Assembly: GCA_963978545.1 (NCBI GenBank)
Contig: OZ021721.1
Span: 106,662,366-106,726,365 of the forward strand
Length of the DNA stretch: 64,000 nt
Direction of reading: 5' to 3'
From: Linyphia triangularis
Lineage: Eukaryota; Arthropoda; Arachnida; Araneae; Linyphiidae
Part shown: positions 1 to 12,759 of the stretch, one piece after another
How the letters are laid out: every line of letters starts with the position of its first letter
Numbering within the stretch: position 1 is the first letter of the stretch
Notes under the pieces: model-generated
The model's input: only the letters and a program-made list of their open reading frames with translations
What the model was told of the DNA's origin: nothing
Databases searched by the model: none
Program-made: the position numbers and the translations under genes

Positions 1-151
1 GAAATAAAAATGTTTAATTCTAATTATAATACACTAAGTAAATTTATTCTAAAAGCACTAAAATTTATTCCAACAGTATTCTCACTTCAAATAAATAGAG
101 TTGTATTTGTCCCTAAATCCTATCTAAAATAAAAGAATCTCGATAGTTTAC

Positions 152-268
152 CTGAAAAGTGCAGAGAACTTTTAAAGTCTAAGGAGTTGTTAGGAGCCAG
201 CGATAAAACTGCTGTACAGCAAGGCATTCAGCACAACTGGTAGTTTCTTTTTGAAAAATTCCAAAAAA
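152..268 (-). other. Possible third exon of the small minus-strand transcript
   Basis: On the minus strand the acceptor CATATTTTGTACAG at about 282-269 and the donor TTTTCAG|GTAAAC at 152/151 bracket 117 bp. No reading frame here resembles a known protein. It is listed because both splice sites are good and it lies downstream of the candidate exons at 1790 and 1141-867. Confidence 0.22.
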
Positions 269-1010
269 CTGTACAAAATATGAAAAATATTGTAAAATTT
301 GTCATCCTTATGTACATATATTTACACTCGTGAAAAGAGTCAAATGAACTAGCTAGCATGAAATCATCTTTTAAAAACCTTATTTTGAAATATGGATCTG
401 CACATCAATTGGGTAGTCTAGGGATGGGATAAATGGATTAATTTCCTTCAAAAATAAAATTTAAGTTTATCTCCTTAAAATAAAGACTCAATATTTCACA
501 CAACACTATTTCTTATTATATCATTAGGTTCATGGCATTTAATGTTATAAGCGATAAAACGATAATTTGCGGAAGGAATGGATTAGAAATTCTCAATTAC
601 TACTATCCGTTAACGCTAAAAAAAAGAAATTTATTGAAAGAAAATCTTTTTTCTTTGCTCACAAACGTAGGTTCATTTTTTAGCTACGTTTTTAAAGAAT
701 TTTACATTAATTCAACTAACACATTTCATAAAATGAAGAGGTCTTTTAACCCCTGCATTGAAAGGCTATATCATCACACCAATGCTATAGTACTTGAAAA
801 CAGCAACATTTTAAAAATCTGTTTTGCAATTAATTCAATCCCAAAGATCACCAGCCCTTCCCTTACTTTTGCCAGTGACCAAGTACGATAACATTTATGA
901 CAGATGATCTTGTCTTGACAAATAAGCTATCTAATCTTGAGGAACATGATTTTCTTCAGTCAAAGGCGGTAGGTGCCATGTAAGAGACTGAAAATGTTCC
1001 CAAGTGATTT

Positions 1011-1820
1011 CTAAGGCAATCCCAGCAGACTTTGATTTGAAACAATCGCAATGAAACTGCAGTGTCGTTTGACTGAAACTTCACACAATGGAACAGATGT
1101 AGTGGGGCATTTGGCGATAAAAAAAATCAAAAACATGGTAACTGAATAAGTTAAAACATAAACAATAATAAAATCAAATTAAAATTTAAGTAATAAAATT
1201 AAAGTATGCTAACTTAAAATAAAAACCCATTGTTACAAACTGCATTTTTCCTGAAAAAAACAAAACAAATAAAGTATAAAATATAACTTAAAATAAAACT
1301 CTTTGACAAAAACTACAATTACCCAGAAGAAAAAAATAACAAATAAAATCGCCCCCAAAAAATGTCCTAAACTACATCTGTAGTAAGTAATTTTTAAATA
1401 AAATTTTAATTCTCAGATATCAAATCTGATCTTCCGAAGTTTCATTTGCAAAATTTGTGCCAAAACATTCAAAAGTTATTACAAAACTAAAGAGCACATT
1501 TCTAAATGATAGCCAATGCAGTTAATTAAACTTCATTTAGTTTTACAACTCTTACAAACTCGTGAAATATTACGTACAATATTCTATATCACACGCATAT
1601 GTTTCAGAAAAACAATAGAACAACATCGCTGTTTTTGCTTACATTCAATAAAATAAACATTTTCTGATTCTGATGTAATTTTATGTACATACATGAATTT
1701 CATAGCAATGAACAAATTAATTGATAAATGATTATGATGAATGATTGATATGAATGCTTAATTGATCATTATAATGAAAAGAAACTTACCAAAGAAGCCA
1801 CTTTCTTTCAAAACAAACAT
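1011..1820 (-). CDS. Candidate two-exon small ORF, unknown function
   Basis: I do not recognise this product. Joining the donor at 1790 to the acceptor TTAACTTATTCAG at 1142 puts the ATG at 1820 in frame with exon two. The reading frame runs 53 codons to a TAG at 1011-1013 (coding pieces 1820-1790 and 1141-1011). The peptide starts MFVLKESGFF, then has a hydrophobic run VTMFLIFFIA followed by several Cys residues, so a secreted or membrane micropeptide is conceivable. A second ATG at 1857 gives a different 42-residue frame across the same junction. Further consensus splice sites suggest exon two ends at AAAA|GTAAGG (867/866) and a third exon spans 268-152. With the stop in exon two, that architecture would suit a long non-coding RNA or an element-derived transcript as well as a small gene. 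It rests only on splice-site and frame reading. Confidence 0.28.
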
Positions 1821-1900
1821 GCTCGGCGTCGTTTTCGAAGGAAGGCGTAACGCGCATGCGCAGAGAGCGATTCTTGGTGAATGACGGTTATTAACTGTAA
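1790..1900 (-). promoter_or_regulatory. Candidate promoter and first exon of a small minus-strand transcript
   Basis: The sequence at 1850-1862 contains CGCGCATGCGCA, a match to the NRF1 consensus, inside a short CpG-containing patch that contrasts with the AT-rich surroundings. On the minus strand an exon would end at a TTTG|GTAAGT donor (1790/1789). ATGs lie at 1857 and 1820. A partly palindromic ACGG-rich stretch just upstream (about 1900-2003), ending in CACTGTAAAAA, looks like a transposon end. The promoter could therefore belong to a mobile element rather than a host gene. Confidence 0.35.
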
Positions 1901-2010
1901 CCTTGCCTACGAAAACTGCTTTAAACCGTAAATTCAGGTTTACGGATTTAAACCGTTGATAATATTGGGAATTTCCGTATAAGTGACGGTTTTTTTTTAC
2001 AGTGCAGTTG

Positions 2011-2700
2011 AATATGGTCAGTCTAACAGGTTACGCAAGTATGTATTTATACACTCTTTAAATGAGCTGTGCAAGTGTGAATGATAATTAATCTAGACAC
2101 TGTTTTCACGAGTTGTGCCAGCGTTAATGTGGTCTCTCCAACAGGTTGTGCAAGCATATATTTGTACACTCTTCAAACAAGTTGTGCCTGTGTGAATGTG
2201 ATCACTTTCTAAATGGGTTGTGCCAGTTGAATATGGTCAGTCTAACAGGTTACGCAAGTATGTATTTAAACACTCTTTAAACGAGCTGTGCAAGTGTGAA
2301 TGATAATTAATCTAGACACTATTTTCACGAGTTGTGCCAGTGTTAATGTGGTCTCTCCAAAAGGATGTGCAAGTATATATTTGTGCACTCTTTAAACAAG
2401 TTGTGCCTGTGTGAATGTGATCACTTTCTAAATGGGTTGTATATGGTCAGTCTAACAGGTTACGCAAGTATGTATTTATACACTCTTTAAACGAGGTGTG
2501 CAAGTGTGAATGATATTTAATCTAGACACTATTTTCACGAGCTGTGCCAGCGTTAATGTGGTCTCTCCAACAGGTTGTGCAAGCATATATTTGAATACTC
2601 TTTAAAAAAGTTGTGCCTGTGTAAAAGTGGGCACTCTAATTGAAGGTGGAAGTGTTTATTTGGACACTCATTAAGTGAGTTGTGCCAGTGGGAACAATAA
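2011..2700. repeat. Tandem array, about 219-bp unit, three copies
   Basis: Units begin AATATGGTCAGTCTAACAGG at 2011 and 2230, and at about 2440 after a loss of roughly 10 bp. Within each unit there are shorter related blocks of the type GTTGTGCAAGTGTGAATG and ACACTCTTTAAACGAG, so the long unit grew from a shorter repeat. The last copy degenerates by about 2700. Confidence 0.85.
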
Positions 2701-3102
2701 ATGTTATGATATCATTCTTTACATTTCATTGAAATTATCAATTGATTTAGGCCTTGTATAGCTGAATAACAGAAAATAAGGATTGGTTAAAAATATATAT
2801 ATTTCAGTGTCACGTTTAAACTTGTTTCCTGTTGTTTTCCCATGATAATAAAGTATAATTTTTTTTAATGTTTTATCCTATTCAAATTTATTTTCAGTGT
2901 TATCCGAGAAAGAAAAATAATCCCGTCAAACTTAAATATTATTTTCGTTCACCCCAAATATACCAAAATCTTCATAAAAATTATTTAAAAAAGTGTGTTA
3001 CAATTGTTATTTTTGTGAATTAAAATAATGGCCTTTTTTTTAAATTAAATTGAATTTCAAGTATGTATTATTGAACAATTTTCAATTAGACAATAAAAAT
3101 AT
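2701..3102. other. AT-rich unique sequence
   Basis: No open frame, splice-site pair or recognisable repeat was seen here before the SINE target site at 3103. Confidence 0.6.
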
Positions 3103-3114
3103 GGATATAAAGGG

Positions 3115-3293
3115 TTGGTTGTTTTCAGATTATCTGGCGCCGTCAGCAACACGAGGGCTATAATGCGCCGAAACATTCGTCATTAGACAAGCCAACATAC
3201 ATTTACAAACACCCATGCCTAACACGGGACTCGAACCCGCAACCTCGCGGTCTAGAAGCTAGCACGCTAACCACTATACCGTTTGGTCCACCA
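3115..3293 (-). mobile_element. tRNA-derived SINE, family 1, copy 1
   Basis: Read on the minus strand, the head is tRNA-like: an A-box region TATAGTGGTTAGCG and a B box GGGTTCGAGTCCCG, then a body and a 3' tail ending in CCAACC. The element is flanked by GGATTTAAAGGG (3294-3305) and GGATATAAAGGG (3103-3114), an 11/12 match that marks the target-site duplication. It is non-coding and would depend on a LINE for movement. Confidence 0.9.
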
Positions 3294-3305
3294 GGATTTA
3301 AAGGG

Positions 3306-4654
3306 AAATGCCTTACTAAGGCTTACTGTAAGTAATATTAATAATTTCATAAAAATATCAAACATTCAGTATCGCTATACAAAGATCTCGGTATATTCAT
3401 AAGATAATAAGCAACAAAAACAACAAACTTTCTTTTTATATTATATAATGTGTAACAAACTCTACAAAATTAATATCGGTTGAGGAAATATATTACATTT
3501 ATGTCACTTACAAAACTATTTCAAAGTATTTTATTTCCTACAAATTCAAATCTTAGCAAAACTTCTGAATCAAAATGTAACAAATCCGAGGAAGAATGTG
3601 CAAACATCTCAATAGAAAATTCCCATTCTATACTTTTGAGAAATCACTTCTGATGGCAAACACTCAGCATTTGAAATGATTTCCAACTGCAAACACTTTA
3701 CACGTGAAAGCATGTTTTTAACTCAAAAGTTCTTTCGTAAAGAGAAGAGAAGTAGCATTAAAAACTGAAAATTGAGATCTTGCGAAGTGTATCAGTGAGT
3801 ACTCATTGATCTTTGCAATTTACTTGAATATGTGAGAATATAGTATATTTAAGTTTGAAATGAATTTTATAACATAATTTGTCTCGTCATAATCCAAAGA
3901 TGTTGAAATCAATGCATCCGATAAAATTTATTTACATTTTTTTTCTTAACTCTATAATTGTTTTCATGTAAATTAATAATAATATCATTAACCAAAATTC
4001 TAAGTTTAATGAAATTAAGTTTTTTGTTGTAAATTTAAGAACAATATTTTATAATTCAAGATTATGTTTCAGTAATGTATAGTTTTCAAGTTATTCATTA
4101 CTTAAACAATTCCTAATGTACTGTACGATTTATACATAAAAAAAACATTAAAAATTGCCATATTCTGGTTAATTAGTCTTTAAAATTTCAATAAATTCTT
4201 GGACTTAATTTTTTTGGTAGTGGTCCAAGCAGTTACGATCAGTAAATTGACGGAAATAGCTTAGGTTTGGTATACAGCTTGCTTCACTAATCATTCAATT
4301 TGTCTCTGCTCTAATTTTGTTTTGCAATTTTATGAATTTTAAATCCATGTTTAAATTTGAACTTTTACTCAAAATAATTATCCTTAAAATACATTGGATT
4401 CGAATTGTATGGTCTATCCATTTTAGTTCGATGTGGTGTTTTTTTTATATATATAATTTGTTTTCAATTATAAAAAATATAAAATATTCCCAACAGAACT
4501 ATAATATTTTTTATTAAATTTTTTTAAAGAGTAGACTGTTTACATTAGAGCAATTCTCTGGATGACGCACGGGGCATTTTGGCTCTTTTTTCTACTCGTA
4601 AACAGATAAGAATAATAAAATTAAGATGAGTCTAATAATAATGTTTTCATTTTA
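3306..4654. other. AT-rich unique sequence
   Basis: Apart from short chance open frames (for example 4317-4517, which is low complexity) I see no gene, RNA or repeat structure here. Confidence 0.6.
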
Positions 4655-4857
4655 CACTGTTATAAATTTTGTTCCATCTTGCACCAAAAATTGGTTCCCA
4701 TTTAGCTGCCACCAACATTTGGTGCTTAGTTTCACGATTTAATGGTGCAACCTCGGACCGTAAGCACCATTAAATCGCAAAACTAAGCACCAAATGTTGG
4801 TGGCAGCTAAATGGGAACCAAATTTTGGTGCATGGTGGACAAATTTTTTTAACAGTG
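4655..4857. mobile_element. 203-bp palindromic MITE, copy 1
   Basis: The ends are CACTGTTA and TAACAGTG, flanked by TA on both sides. The two arms pair over nearly the whole length, for example CCAACATTTGGTGCTTAGTT near 4712 against its complement near 4780. No coding potential. The TA target and short terminal motif fit a non-autonomous Tc1/mariner-type element. Confidence 0.85.
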
Positions 4858-5089
4858 TATATTTATTACTTGGTGACAAAGTTAGTAGAGCTATATAAAA
4901 AAAAAACATCATTGCTATATTGATAATAATTTTAGAATTCTAATTTGTTTATGAGTAGAAAAAAAAGCTAAAATGTCTCGTGCTTACAGCAGGGAATTGC
5001 CCATTATTATTTTTTATTTTGAATAAGTTGAAATGTGACTGAGGGAAATCCCATTGACATTCTAGAATTTATGAAACAGTATATATTAA

Positions 5090-5649
5090 GGGGGTCCGGC
5101 ACATGAACATTTTTCAGATGATTGATTTCGAGTTTATTACTGTTTATTAAAATATAAATTTTATCTTTAAAAGGATGCCACATTTGTAATTATACCTTAT
5201 TTCAAAGTATTTTTAATAATTTTTTGAAGAAAAAAAAATGTAGGTATTTAATGCATGTTTTTCAACTTCAAAGCCGAATTTCTCAAAATGCCATTTTTTC
5301 ATGTTTGGGGGCATAGCTTAAAATCTATATGACATAAATGCTTGAAATTTTTTATACATGTTTCTCTAATGTATTTAAGTACTTTAACAGGAGGAATTAT
5401 TGATAAGTAGCATACTTTTTTTTTTCAAATAATTAGTCTAAAATTTTATGATATTTCTTAAACATATTTTTAGAAAATCATAATTATTTTAATTTTTAAA
5501 AAATAACAAAAATCCCGCGTTAAAGTATTCAAAAGTATCCAAATATTATACTGTGAAAGTTTCATAATGATTGAAGAATTGGTTATTAAATGAGATGCCT
5601 CCAAAGTTGTTGAATTTAACATGGGCTCCTATGGAGGTGCCGGACCCCC
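5090..5649. mobile_element. TTAA-flanked MITE with GGGGGTCCGGCAC termini
   Basis: The terminal inverted repeats are GGGGGTCCGGCAC and GTGCCGGACCCCC, immediately flanked by TTAA (5086-5089 and 5650-5653). A TTAA target is typical of piggyBac-type transposition, though these termini are not the classical piggyBac ones. The 560-bp interior is AT-rich and non-coding. Confidence 0.82.
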
Positions 5650-5653
5650 TTAA

Positions 5654-6057
5654 CTGATTGAACCTATTAAAACATTCACTAAACACACCGAATTAAGAAA
5701 CAACAAACTAAATACCAAATTGTCATTAATTGTCTTTAAAACATGAAGTAGGGTAAAACGTATGCTACTTGGTACCATTAAATAAATAAAAATAATTGGG
5801 CTAAGGTGTATAGATATCGATATTTTGTGAATGAACTTAAACGTTACATTTTAATTTTTAGAATCATTAAACTTCTATAACCTCAATTCCCAATATAACT
5901 TCAATTTACAAGTTGGAGATCAAAACGAGTTTAGTTACAAATACATATGTAACATATTTAAGATGGTAATATAGATCAATGAAATTTGTAAAAAATGAAG
6001 AGATAATTTAACCTCTAAATTAACTTAACAAAACACTAAAAGATTTTCATATCACTC
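5654..6057. other. AT-rich unique sequence
   Basis: Nothing recognisable was seen between the two mobile elements. Confidence 0.5.
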
Positions 6058-6314
6058 CGGAGTGAATATAATTAAAGTTCAACTTTCAAAAATTTGCAAA
6101 AAAAAACCGCAGTCAGAATGACATGAATTTTAACTTGAATATACGTGAAGAAAGGAGAAATTATATGGCATAAAAAAAGTAGTTCGAAATATGTTTTTAT
6201 GTTTTACTACTTTCCCCTTCTTTACTTATATCCAGGTCAAATTTTAGGTCATTCTGACCAGTGGTTCGTTTTTTACAGCATTTTGAATGGTAAACTTTAA
6301 TTATAATCACTCTG
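6058..6314. mobile_element. Inverted-repeat MITE, cAGAGTGATTATAATTAAAG family, copy 1
   Basis: The left end CGGAGTGAATATAATTAAAG pairs with the right end CTTTAATTATAATCACTCTG. Internal arms (AAAGGAGAAA against TTTCCCCTTC, and CAGAATGACA against GGTCATTCTG) also pair. A second copy with clear TA flanks is at 25741-26218. Confidence 0.75.
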
Positions 6315-6949
6315 TATGTTGCATAAAATAAAAGATTCGAAATGGTATAAATTAACTCATATTGACCACCACCACTTCAATTTTTTCATGAATTCCTATT
6401 AAATTTGGAAAAACTCCAATGAGTTTTCCGAACCATTAACATCACAGCCAACCCTAACTATTCCACCCAGCCTGCCTCATTTCCTTCTTTTTAACGAGCC
6501 TCAAATCACCAACCTCACCCAGAACTAACATTTGTTAAGCTCGAACACTCCGTCATCCTTCATCTGACCACCCCCCGAATTACAAACTGCAATTTAAATG
6601 AGCGATCGCGCTTTAATGAAATTTCCAAGCACATCCCAGGAAATCCTCACCTTGGTCCATTTCCTCCTTTTTAATGTCCCACAAATTTATACCACTTCCA
6701 AGCGCAACGGCGCGAAGCTGTCCGATTTTAATGCATCAACTGTAAGAAGGGGAACACACAATGATAGTGACCTGCTGGCCCAACCAACCACAGGGGATTA
6801 AATGGCTACTTCATATGGATGATGATGGTGACAGAGACTCTTAACATTAATCCTTCACGACTGCCTGGATTAGTACGTTATGGATGTGTTCATTGATGAG
6901 TCGCGCCTAATCCGCTATCATAATTTTCTCATCAACATCTTACGGCCAG
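6315..6949. other. GC-richer non-repetitive island
   Basis: From about 6410 to 6940 base composition is more balanced than the surroundings, and no repeat is evident. The open frame at 6598-6801 has no recognisable protein similarity. Such islands within introns are candidate regulatory DNA; conservation would have to be tested. Confidence 0.35.
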
Positions 6950-7610
6950 GATTTTACAGATAGAATACTTACTCCTGTAGGTGAGAAAAGCCCGCCACTC
7001 ATTCATTATATTCCGCTGATGTGGATATGTTTCCGTTACAAAGTCCGTGGAAAACTTTTATTGTGGCAGATGGAGAAGGCTGAGTTTGGGTTGGGATATC
7101 TATATCAATTGCAGGGTATGAGTTAATAAATATTCCACTATAGAAGTTGTTGTGGACTTATATCTGATGTTGATTTTACAGATAGAATACTTACTCCTGT
7201 AGGTGAGAAAAGCCCGCCACTCATTCATTATATTCCGCTGATGTGGATATGTTTCCATTACAAAGTCCATGGAAAACTTTTATTGTGGCAGATGGAAAAG
7301 GCTGAGTTTGGGTTGGGATAACTATATAAATTGCAGGGTATGAGTTAATAAATATTCCACTATAGAAGTTGTTGTGGACTTATATCTGATGTTGATTTTA
7401 CAGATAGAATACATACTCCTGTAGGTGAGAAAAGCCCGCCACTCATTCATTATATTCCGCTGATGTGGATATGTTTCCGTTACAAAGTCCGTGGAAAACT
7501 TTTATTGTGGCAGATGGAAAAGGCTGGGGTTGGGATATCTATATCAATTGCAGGGTATGAGTTAATAAATATTCCACTATAGAAGTTGTTGTGGACTTAT
7601 ATCTGATGTT
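6950..7610. repeat. Tandem array, 222-bp unit, three copies
   Basis: Copies start GATTTTACAGATAGAATAC at about 6950, 7172 and 7394 and differ by only a few substitutions plus one short deletion in the last copy. The high identity means recent duplication. Confidence 0.9.
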
Positions 7611-9235
7611 GCAGTTGCGTATTAAGTTGTGGATGGAAGGCCGTCTATTGTACTTTACTTACGTAGAAGGTATTTTATAAAATTCATTCAGTCAACGTGG
7701 TTGGTTTGTTAACTATGTTACTGATTTTACAAATTTTGAATTAAAAGAGTTTTTGAATTGTTGGATTTTTTATGAATATCATATGCTTAGAAATTTAAAA
7801 TTTGTAAGAAGACAAACTATGATTACTAAATTATTTAGTTGATTAATTTAACCAGTTAAATCCATTGATATAAGAAACCAATCTATATATGTATTTTGGA
7901 CTTGACTTATCAATTTATATTTTCAGAGAAAATGCAATCCTCTCCTTCGATCGACATACACAAGGATTTTTTTTACAAAATTTTTAAAGTTTTAAAATTA
8001 ATTAAATTATTTTGAACAGTTCAAAATATTAGGGTTTGTTTAGTCATTTTCTGTACACATTTTTTTCTTATCAATGTTAAATGATCAAAATTTTACATGT
8101 TATTTTTTATGATGTTCTAATTAATAAAGGTTTGAAAAAATAATAAAAAAATGCATTGTATACAAAAAATTAATAAATTAAATATTTAAAAAATAATAAA
8201 TTAAAAATGAAAAAAAGTTACAAAATGAAAATTACAAACATTTTTTTTTAAATAAAAATTAACAATTCATAAAATATCAATTTAAAAATTAAAAAAGTTA
8301 TAAAGTGAAAATTGCAAAAAAATTTTAAATAAAAATTATAAAGTTAATCAAATATAAATTAAAAAAATAAATAATAAATAAAGATCAATTAAATCATTTT
8401 AAACATTTCAAAATATTTTTATTTAATAACTTTTTGGCCACCTTTGTTTCGTATCAATGTTAAACAATCAAAATTCAACATATTTTTTTAATGATCTTCT
8501 TATTAACAAAGGGTGTAGAATTCTACAACGTATAAAAACATACTTTCTTCTTAAAAGCCATAAAACCTAAATTTACTGCTTCCGCATAAAAGTCATACAC
8601 ATAATACATACTACCTTTAATTTTTCTCAAAAATAATAAAGCCCACAAAAGAATATCTTTTAAGTTCAAATCAGCATGTCCACCTTAGATGCGACTCTTT
8701 CTTTTTGCCAGACAGAATTCCTCCCAAAAGAATATCTCGAATCCCTTTGTAAGAAAAATCCCTCCGAAAGTCTAATGCGCACAAGGCGGAAGAACGCATT
8801 TATGGAATCACTCATTATTTCACGATGAAAACGCCCCATTGAAAGCTACCGCCGCCCCAAAAGAAAGCCCCGGCATACAATGAGTCTAAAAATAATAAGC
8901 GAGGAATTTTTTGGAAGCCTAACTGGCGATTTTACTTCAAAGGGAAACTTGTGTGGTTTGCCTTGGAAAAATTATGATGTTCAAGATAGAAAACTCCTTG
9001 TTCTGAAAAGACTCCCATTTTTTATTTAATTTTACTCCTCCTACTTTATTTGTATTCCCCTCACCCCTTCAACCTTTCAATCCAAACGATCAGCGGAGTC
9101 TTTGATGCTGCTAGGTCAGCGATTATTCTGTTACTGGTTGGATGAGCACTTTTTTATCATCCTTTTTACTTCTTTTTTTTAATTTAGTGAGAATGGATGA
9201 CATTTTTTCCCTTCTGATGTCCTGTCCTTTGTGAT
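7611..9235. other. AT-rich intergenic/intronic DNA with one GC-richer island
   Basis: Positions 8100-8400 are low complexity, nearly all A and T with repeated AAATAAAAATTA words. Positions about 8690-9000 are more complex (for example AAGGCGGAAGAACGC) and non-repetitive, a possible conserved non-coding element. No gene was seen. Confidence 0.5.
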
Positions 9236-10450
9236 GGCGGTTACATCAGATCCTTTGCTTCATTAACTAAACAGAACATTCGTCCCCTCCTCCTCTCTGC
9301 TCCGTTTAAAATTATGCTCTGTGGTAATTTGACGCGTTTTGAACAAATGAGAACGAATAATTGAGTTTTAAATATTTTGAAAAAGAACAAATATTAAGTT
9401 CGTGGAATCAATACAATATTTTTTACATTTACCCTTTGGAATGAATATTTATAAAAGTCACTCATTCGTATTTATAGAACTCGAACACATGTTCTTTTAG
9501 TCAAATGTTTATTTTTCGATAAAGAATATACGATAGCAAGTTTTATAATGGCGTTTACATCAGGTCCTTTGCTTCATTCACTAAACAGAACATTCGTCCC
9601 CTCCCCCTCCTCCTCCTCTCTGTTCCGTTTAAAATTATGCTCTGTAGTAATTTGACGCGTTTGGAACAAATGAGAACGATTAATTGAGTTTTAATTGAGT
9701 CAATAATATATTTTTTACTTTTACAATTTAAAATGAATATTTATAAAAGTCACTCATTCGTATTTATAGAGCTCGAACACATGTTCATATAGTAAAATGT
9801 TTATTTTTTTATAAAGAATATACGATAGCAAGTTTTGTAATGGCGGTTACATCAGGTCCTTTGCTTCATTAACTAAACATAACATTCATTTCCCCCTCCC
9901 CCACTCCTCTATGCTCCGTTTAAAATGTTAAAATTAAACACTGGTAATTTGAAGCGTTTTGAACAAATGAGAACGAATAATTGAACTTTAAATATCTTGG
10001 AAAAGAACAAATAATAAGTTCGTGGAATCAATACAATATTTTTTACATTTTCTCTTTAGAATAAATTTTTATAAAAGTCACTCATTCGTATTTATAGAAC
10101 TCGAACACATGTTCTTTTAGTCAAATGTATATTTCTTGATAAGGAATGTACGATAGCAAGTTTTGTAATGGTGGTTACATCAGGTCCTTTGTTTCATTAA
10201 TTTTAATTAAATAGAACATTCGTCGCTTCCCTTCCCACACCCTTTTCTCCGTTTAAAATTAAGCGCTGTAGTAATTTGACTCATTTTTAAGAAATGAATA
10301 CAAATAATTGAGTTTTAAACATCTTGAAAAAGAACAAATAATAAGATCATGGAATCATTTTATCATTTTTTACATTTACCTTTCAGAATGAATGTTTAAT
10401 AAAAATCTACCATTTGTATTTATAGAACTCGAACACATGTTCTTTTAGTA
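9236..10450. repeat. Tandem array, about 310-bp unit, four diverged copies
   Basis: Copies begin near 9236, 9549, 9840 and 10170 with GGTTACATCAGGTCCTTTGC or a variant. Each contains CACTCATTCGTATTTATAGA followed by CTCGAACACATGTTC. Copy length varies from about 290 to 330 bp through small indels. Confidence 0.85.
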
Positions 10451-10789
10451 AAATTTTTAACATTTGAATGAACTATATATTATGGGTAAGTATGCAAAAA
10501 TAATATCAGATCATTACTTGTAGACATTTGCAACTAAGAATATTGTCATATTTGTTCAGTCTTTATACAAATGTTTATATTACTAATAATTAGTATAATT
10601 ATTAGTATTAATGAAAGTATTGAGAAGCAAAATAAGAAAGAGCTAAGAAACAAAACTCACCATTTTAAGATCAAATTCATCCCCTCTTTTCATGAAATTT
10701 CTATTTGTTCACAGATAAAATTTTGTTGTTGAATGATATTCATTTCAATTAAATTTTAACCAAATTAAGAATTTTATGAAAAAATGCTT

Positions 10790-12750
10790 GTTTTCTTAAG
10801 GAAATATTATAAGTAAAAGGATTTAGCTGACAAAAGACATAACTCTGAGCTTTATTTAGCTGTTCAGTAACAAATATGTTTACAATTTAATTATAACTTC
10901 CTTATGGTTTTCACTTGGTATGTCATGTTCAGTGCTAGTAATTGGCATTATTATTAATGTGAATCAAATTATTAAAAGGCAAAAAGAAAAAAGAGTTGAG
11001 AAACAAAACTCTCCATCACAAGATCTTAAAGATCTTAAATTTCTTCACAAGATCTCTAACTAATCCAAATATTGACTTTTTTTTGCTTTCAATTGTCCAG
11101 ATATTAACATAGGGTAATGAAACTATTGTTTTCTTTTAATAAATCTTTATTTTTTCCCCATTTCGATTAAAGATTTTTGGTGCGTGATATTCATTTTACA
11201 CCATTGAATTGCATTCTATTTAGTAAAATTATTCTAAACAAATTAAGTCTTGTATAAAGAATTAATTATTTTCTTAAAGAAATATCACAAGTAAAAAGAT
11301 CTGAAATCCAGCTTAAAGCATAACTTTTAACGTTATCCCGCTGTTCAGTAACAAATATGTTTACAATTTAATTTAACCTTCCTTATGGTTTTCACTTGGT
11401 ATGCCATGTTCAGTGCTAGTAATTAGTATTATTATAAAAGTTAATCAAAGTATCAATAAATAAATGAATAAAAAAAAAAGTCTGGAGAAACTAAACTCAC
11501 CATATTAAGATATTACTATGATCCAAATATTAACTTTATTTGCTTTCAATTGCCCTTATATTAACATAGGGTGATAAAAGTATTGTTTTCATTTAACAAA
11601 ACTTTATTTTGTTCACTATTTCCATTAAAGGTTTTATTGTATGATATTCATTTTTATATTATTGAACTGCATTTAATTTAGTAAAATTTTTCTAAACAAA
11701 TCAAGCCTTGTGTGAAGAATAAATTATTTTCTTGAAGAAATATTACAAGTAAAAAAATCTGAAATCCAGCTTATAGTATAACTTTTAACGTTATCCCGCT
11801 GTTCAGTAACAAATATGTTTACAATTTAATTTAACCTTCCTTATGGTTTTCACTTGGTATGCCATGTTCAGTGCTAGTAATTAGTATTATTATAAAAGTT
11901 AATCAAAGTATCAATAAATAAATGAATAAAAAAAAAAGTCTGGAGAAACTAAACTCACCATATTAAGATATTACTATGATCCAAATATTAACTTTATTTG
12001 CTTTCAATTGCCCTTATATTAACATAGGGTGATAAAAGTATTGTTTTCATTTAACAAAACTTTATTTTGTTCACTATTTCCATTAAAGGTTTTATTGTAT
12101 GATATTCATTTTTATATTATTGAACTGCATTTAATTTAGTAAAATTTTTCTAAACAAATCAAGCCTTGTGTGAAGAATAAATTATTTTCTTGAAGAAATA
12201 TTACAAGTAAAAAAATCTGAAATCCAGCTTATAGTATAACTTTTAACGTTATCCCGCTGTTCAGTAACAAATATGTTTACAATTTAATTTAACCTTCCTT
12301 ATGGTTTTCACTTGGTATGCCATGTTCAGTGCTAGTAATTAGTATTATTATAAAAGTTAATCAAAGTATCAATAAATAAATGAATAAAAAAAAAAGTCTG
12401 GAGAAACTAAACTCACCATATTAAGATATTACTATGATCCAAATATTAACTTTATTTGCTTTCAATTGCCCTTATATTAACATAGGGTGATAAAAGTATT
12501 GTTTTCATTTAACAAAGCTTTATTTTGTTCACTATTTCCATTAAAGGTTTTATTGTATGATATTCATTTTTATATTATTGAACTGCATTTCATTTAGTAA
12601 AACTTTTCTAAACAAATCAAGCCTTGTATGAAGAATAAATTATTTTCTTGAAGAAATATTACAAGTAAAAAAATCTGAAATCCAGCTTATAGTATAACTT
12701 TCAGCGTTATTCAACTGTTCAGTGACAAATATGTTTACAATTTAATTAAA
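10790..12750. repeat. Tandem array, 458-bp unit, about four copies
   Basis: The marker TGTTCAGTAACAAATATGTT recurs at 10861, 11342, 11800 and 12258, and in altered form at 12716. The first spacing is 481 bp and the next three are exactly 458. The units starting at 11342 and 11800 are virtually identical, while the first unit is clearly diverged. Confidence 0.92.
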
Positions 12751-12759
12751 TCTGTCAGT

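Noticed and set aside
532..891. 119-codon plus-strand open frame
   Set aside because: AT-rich composition, no domain, and it overlaps a better-supported set of minus-strand splice sites.
3115..3293. Possible functional tRNA gene on the minus strand
   Set aside because: It carries A- and B-box-like sequences but continues into a shared SINE body with a target duplication, and three more copies exist in the window.
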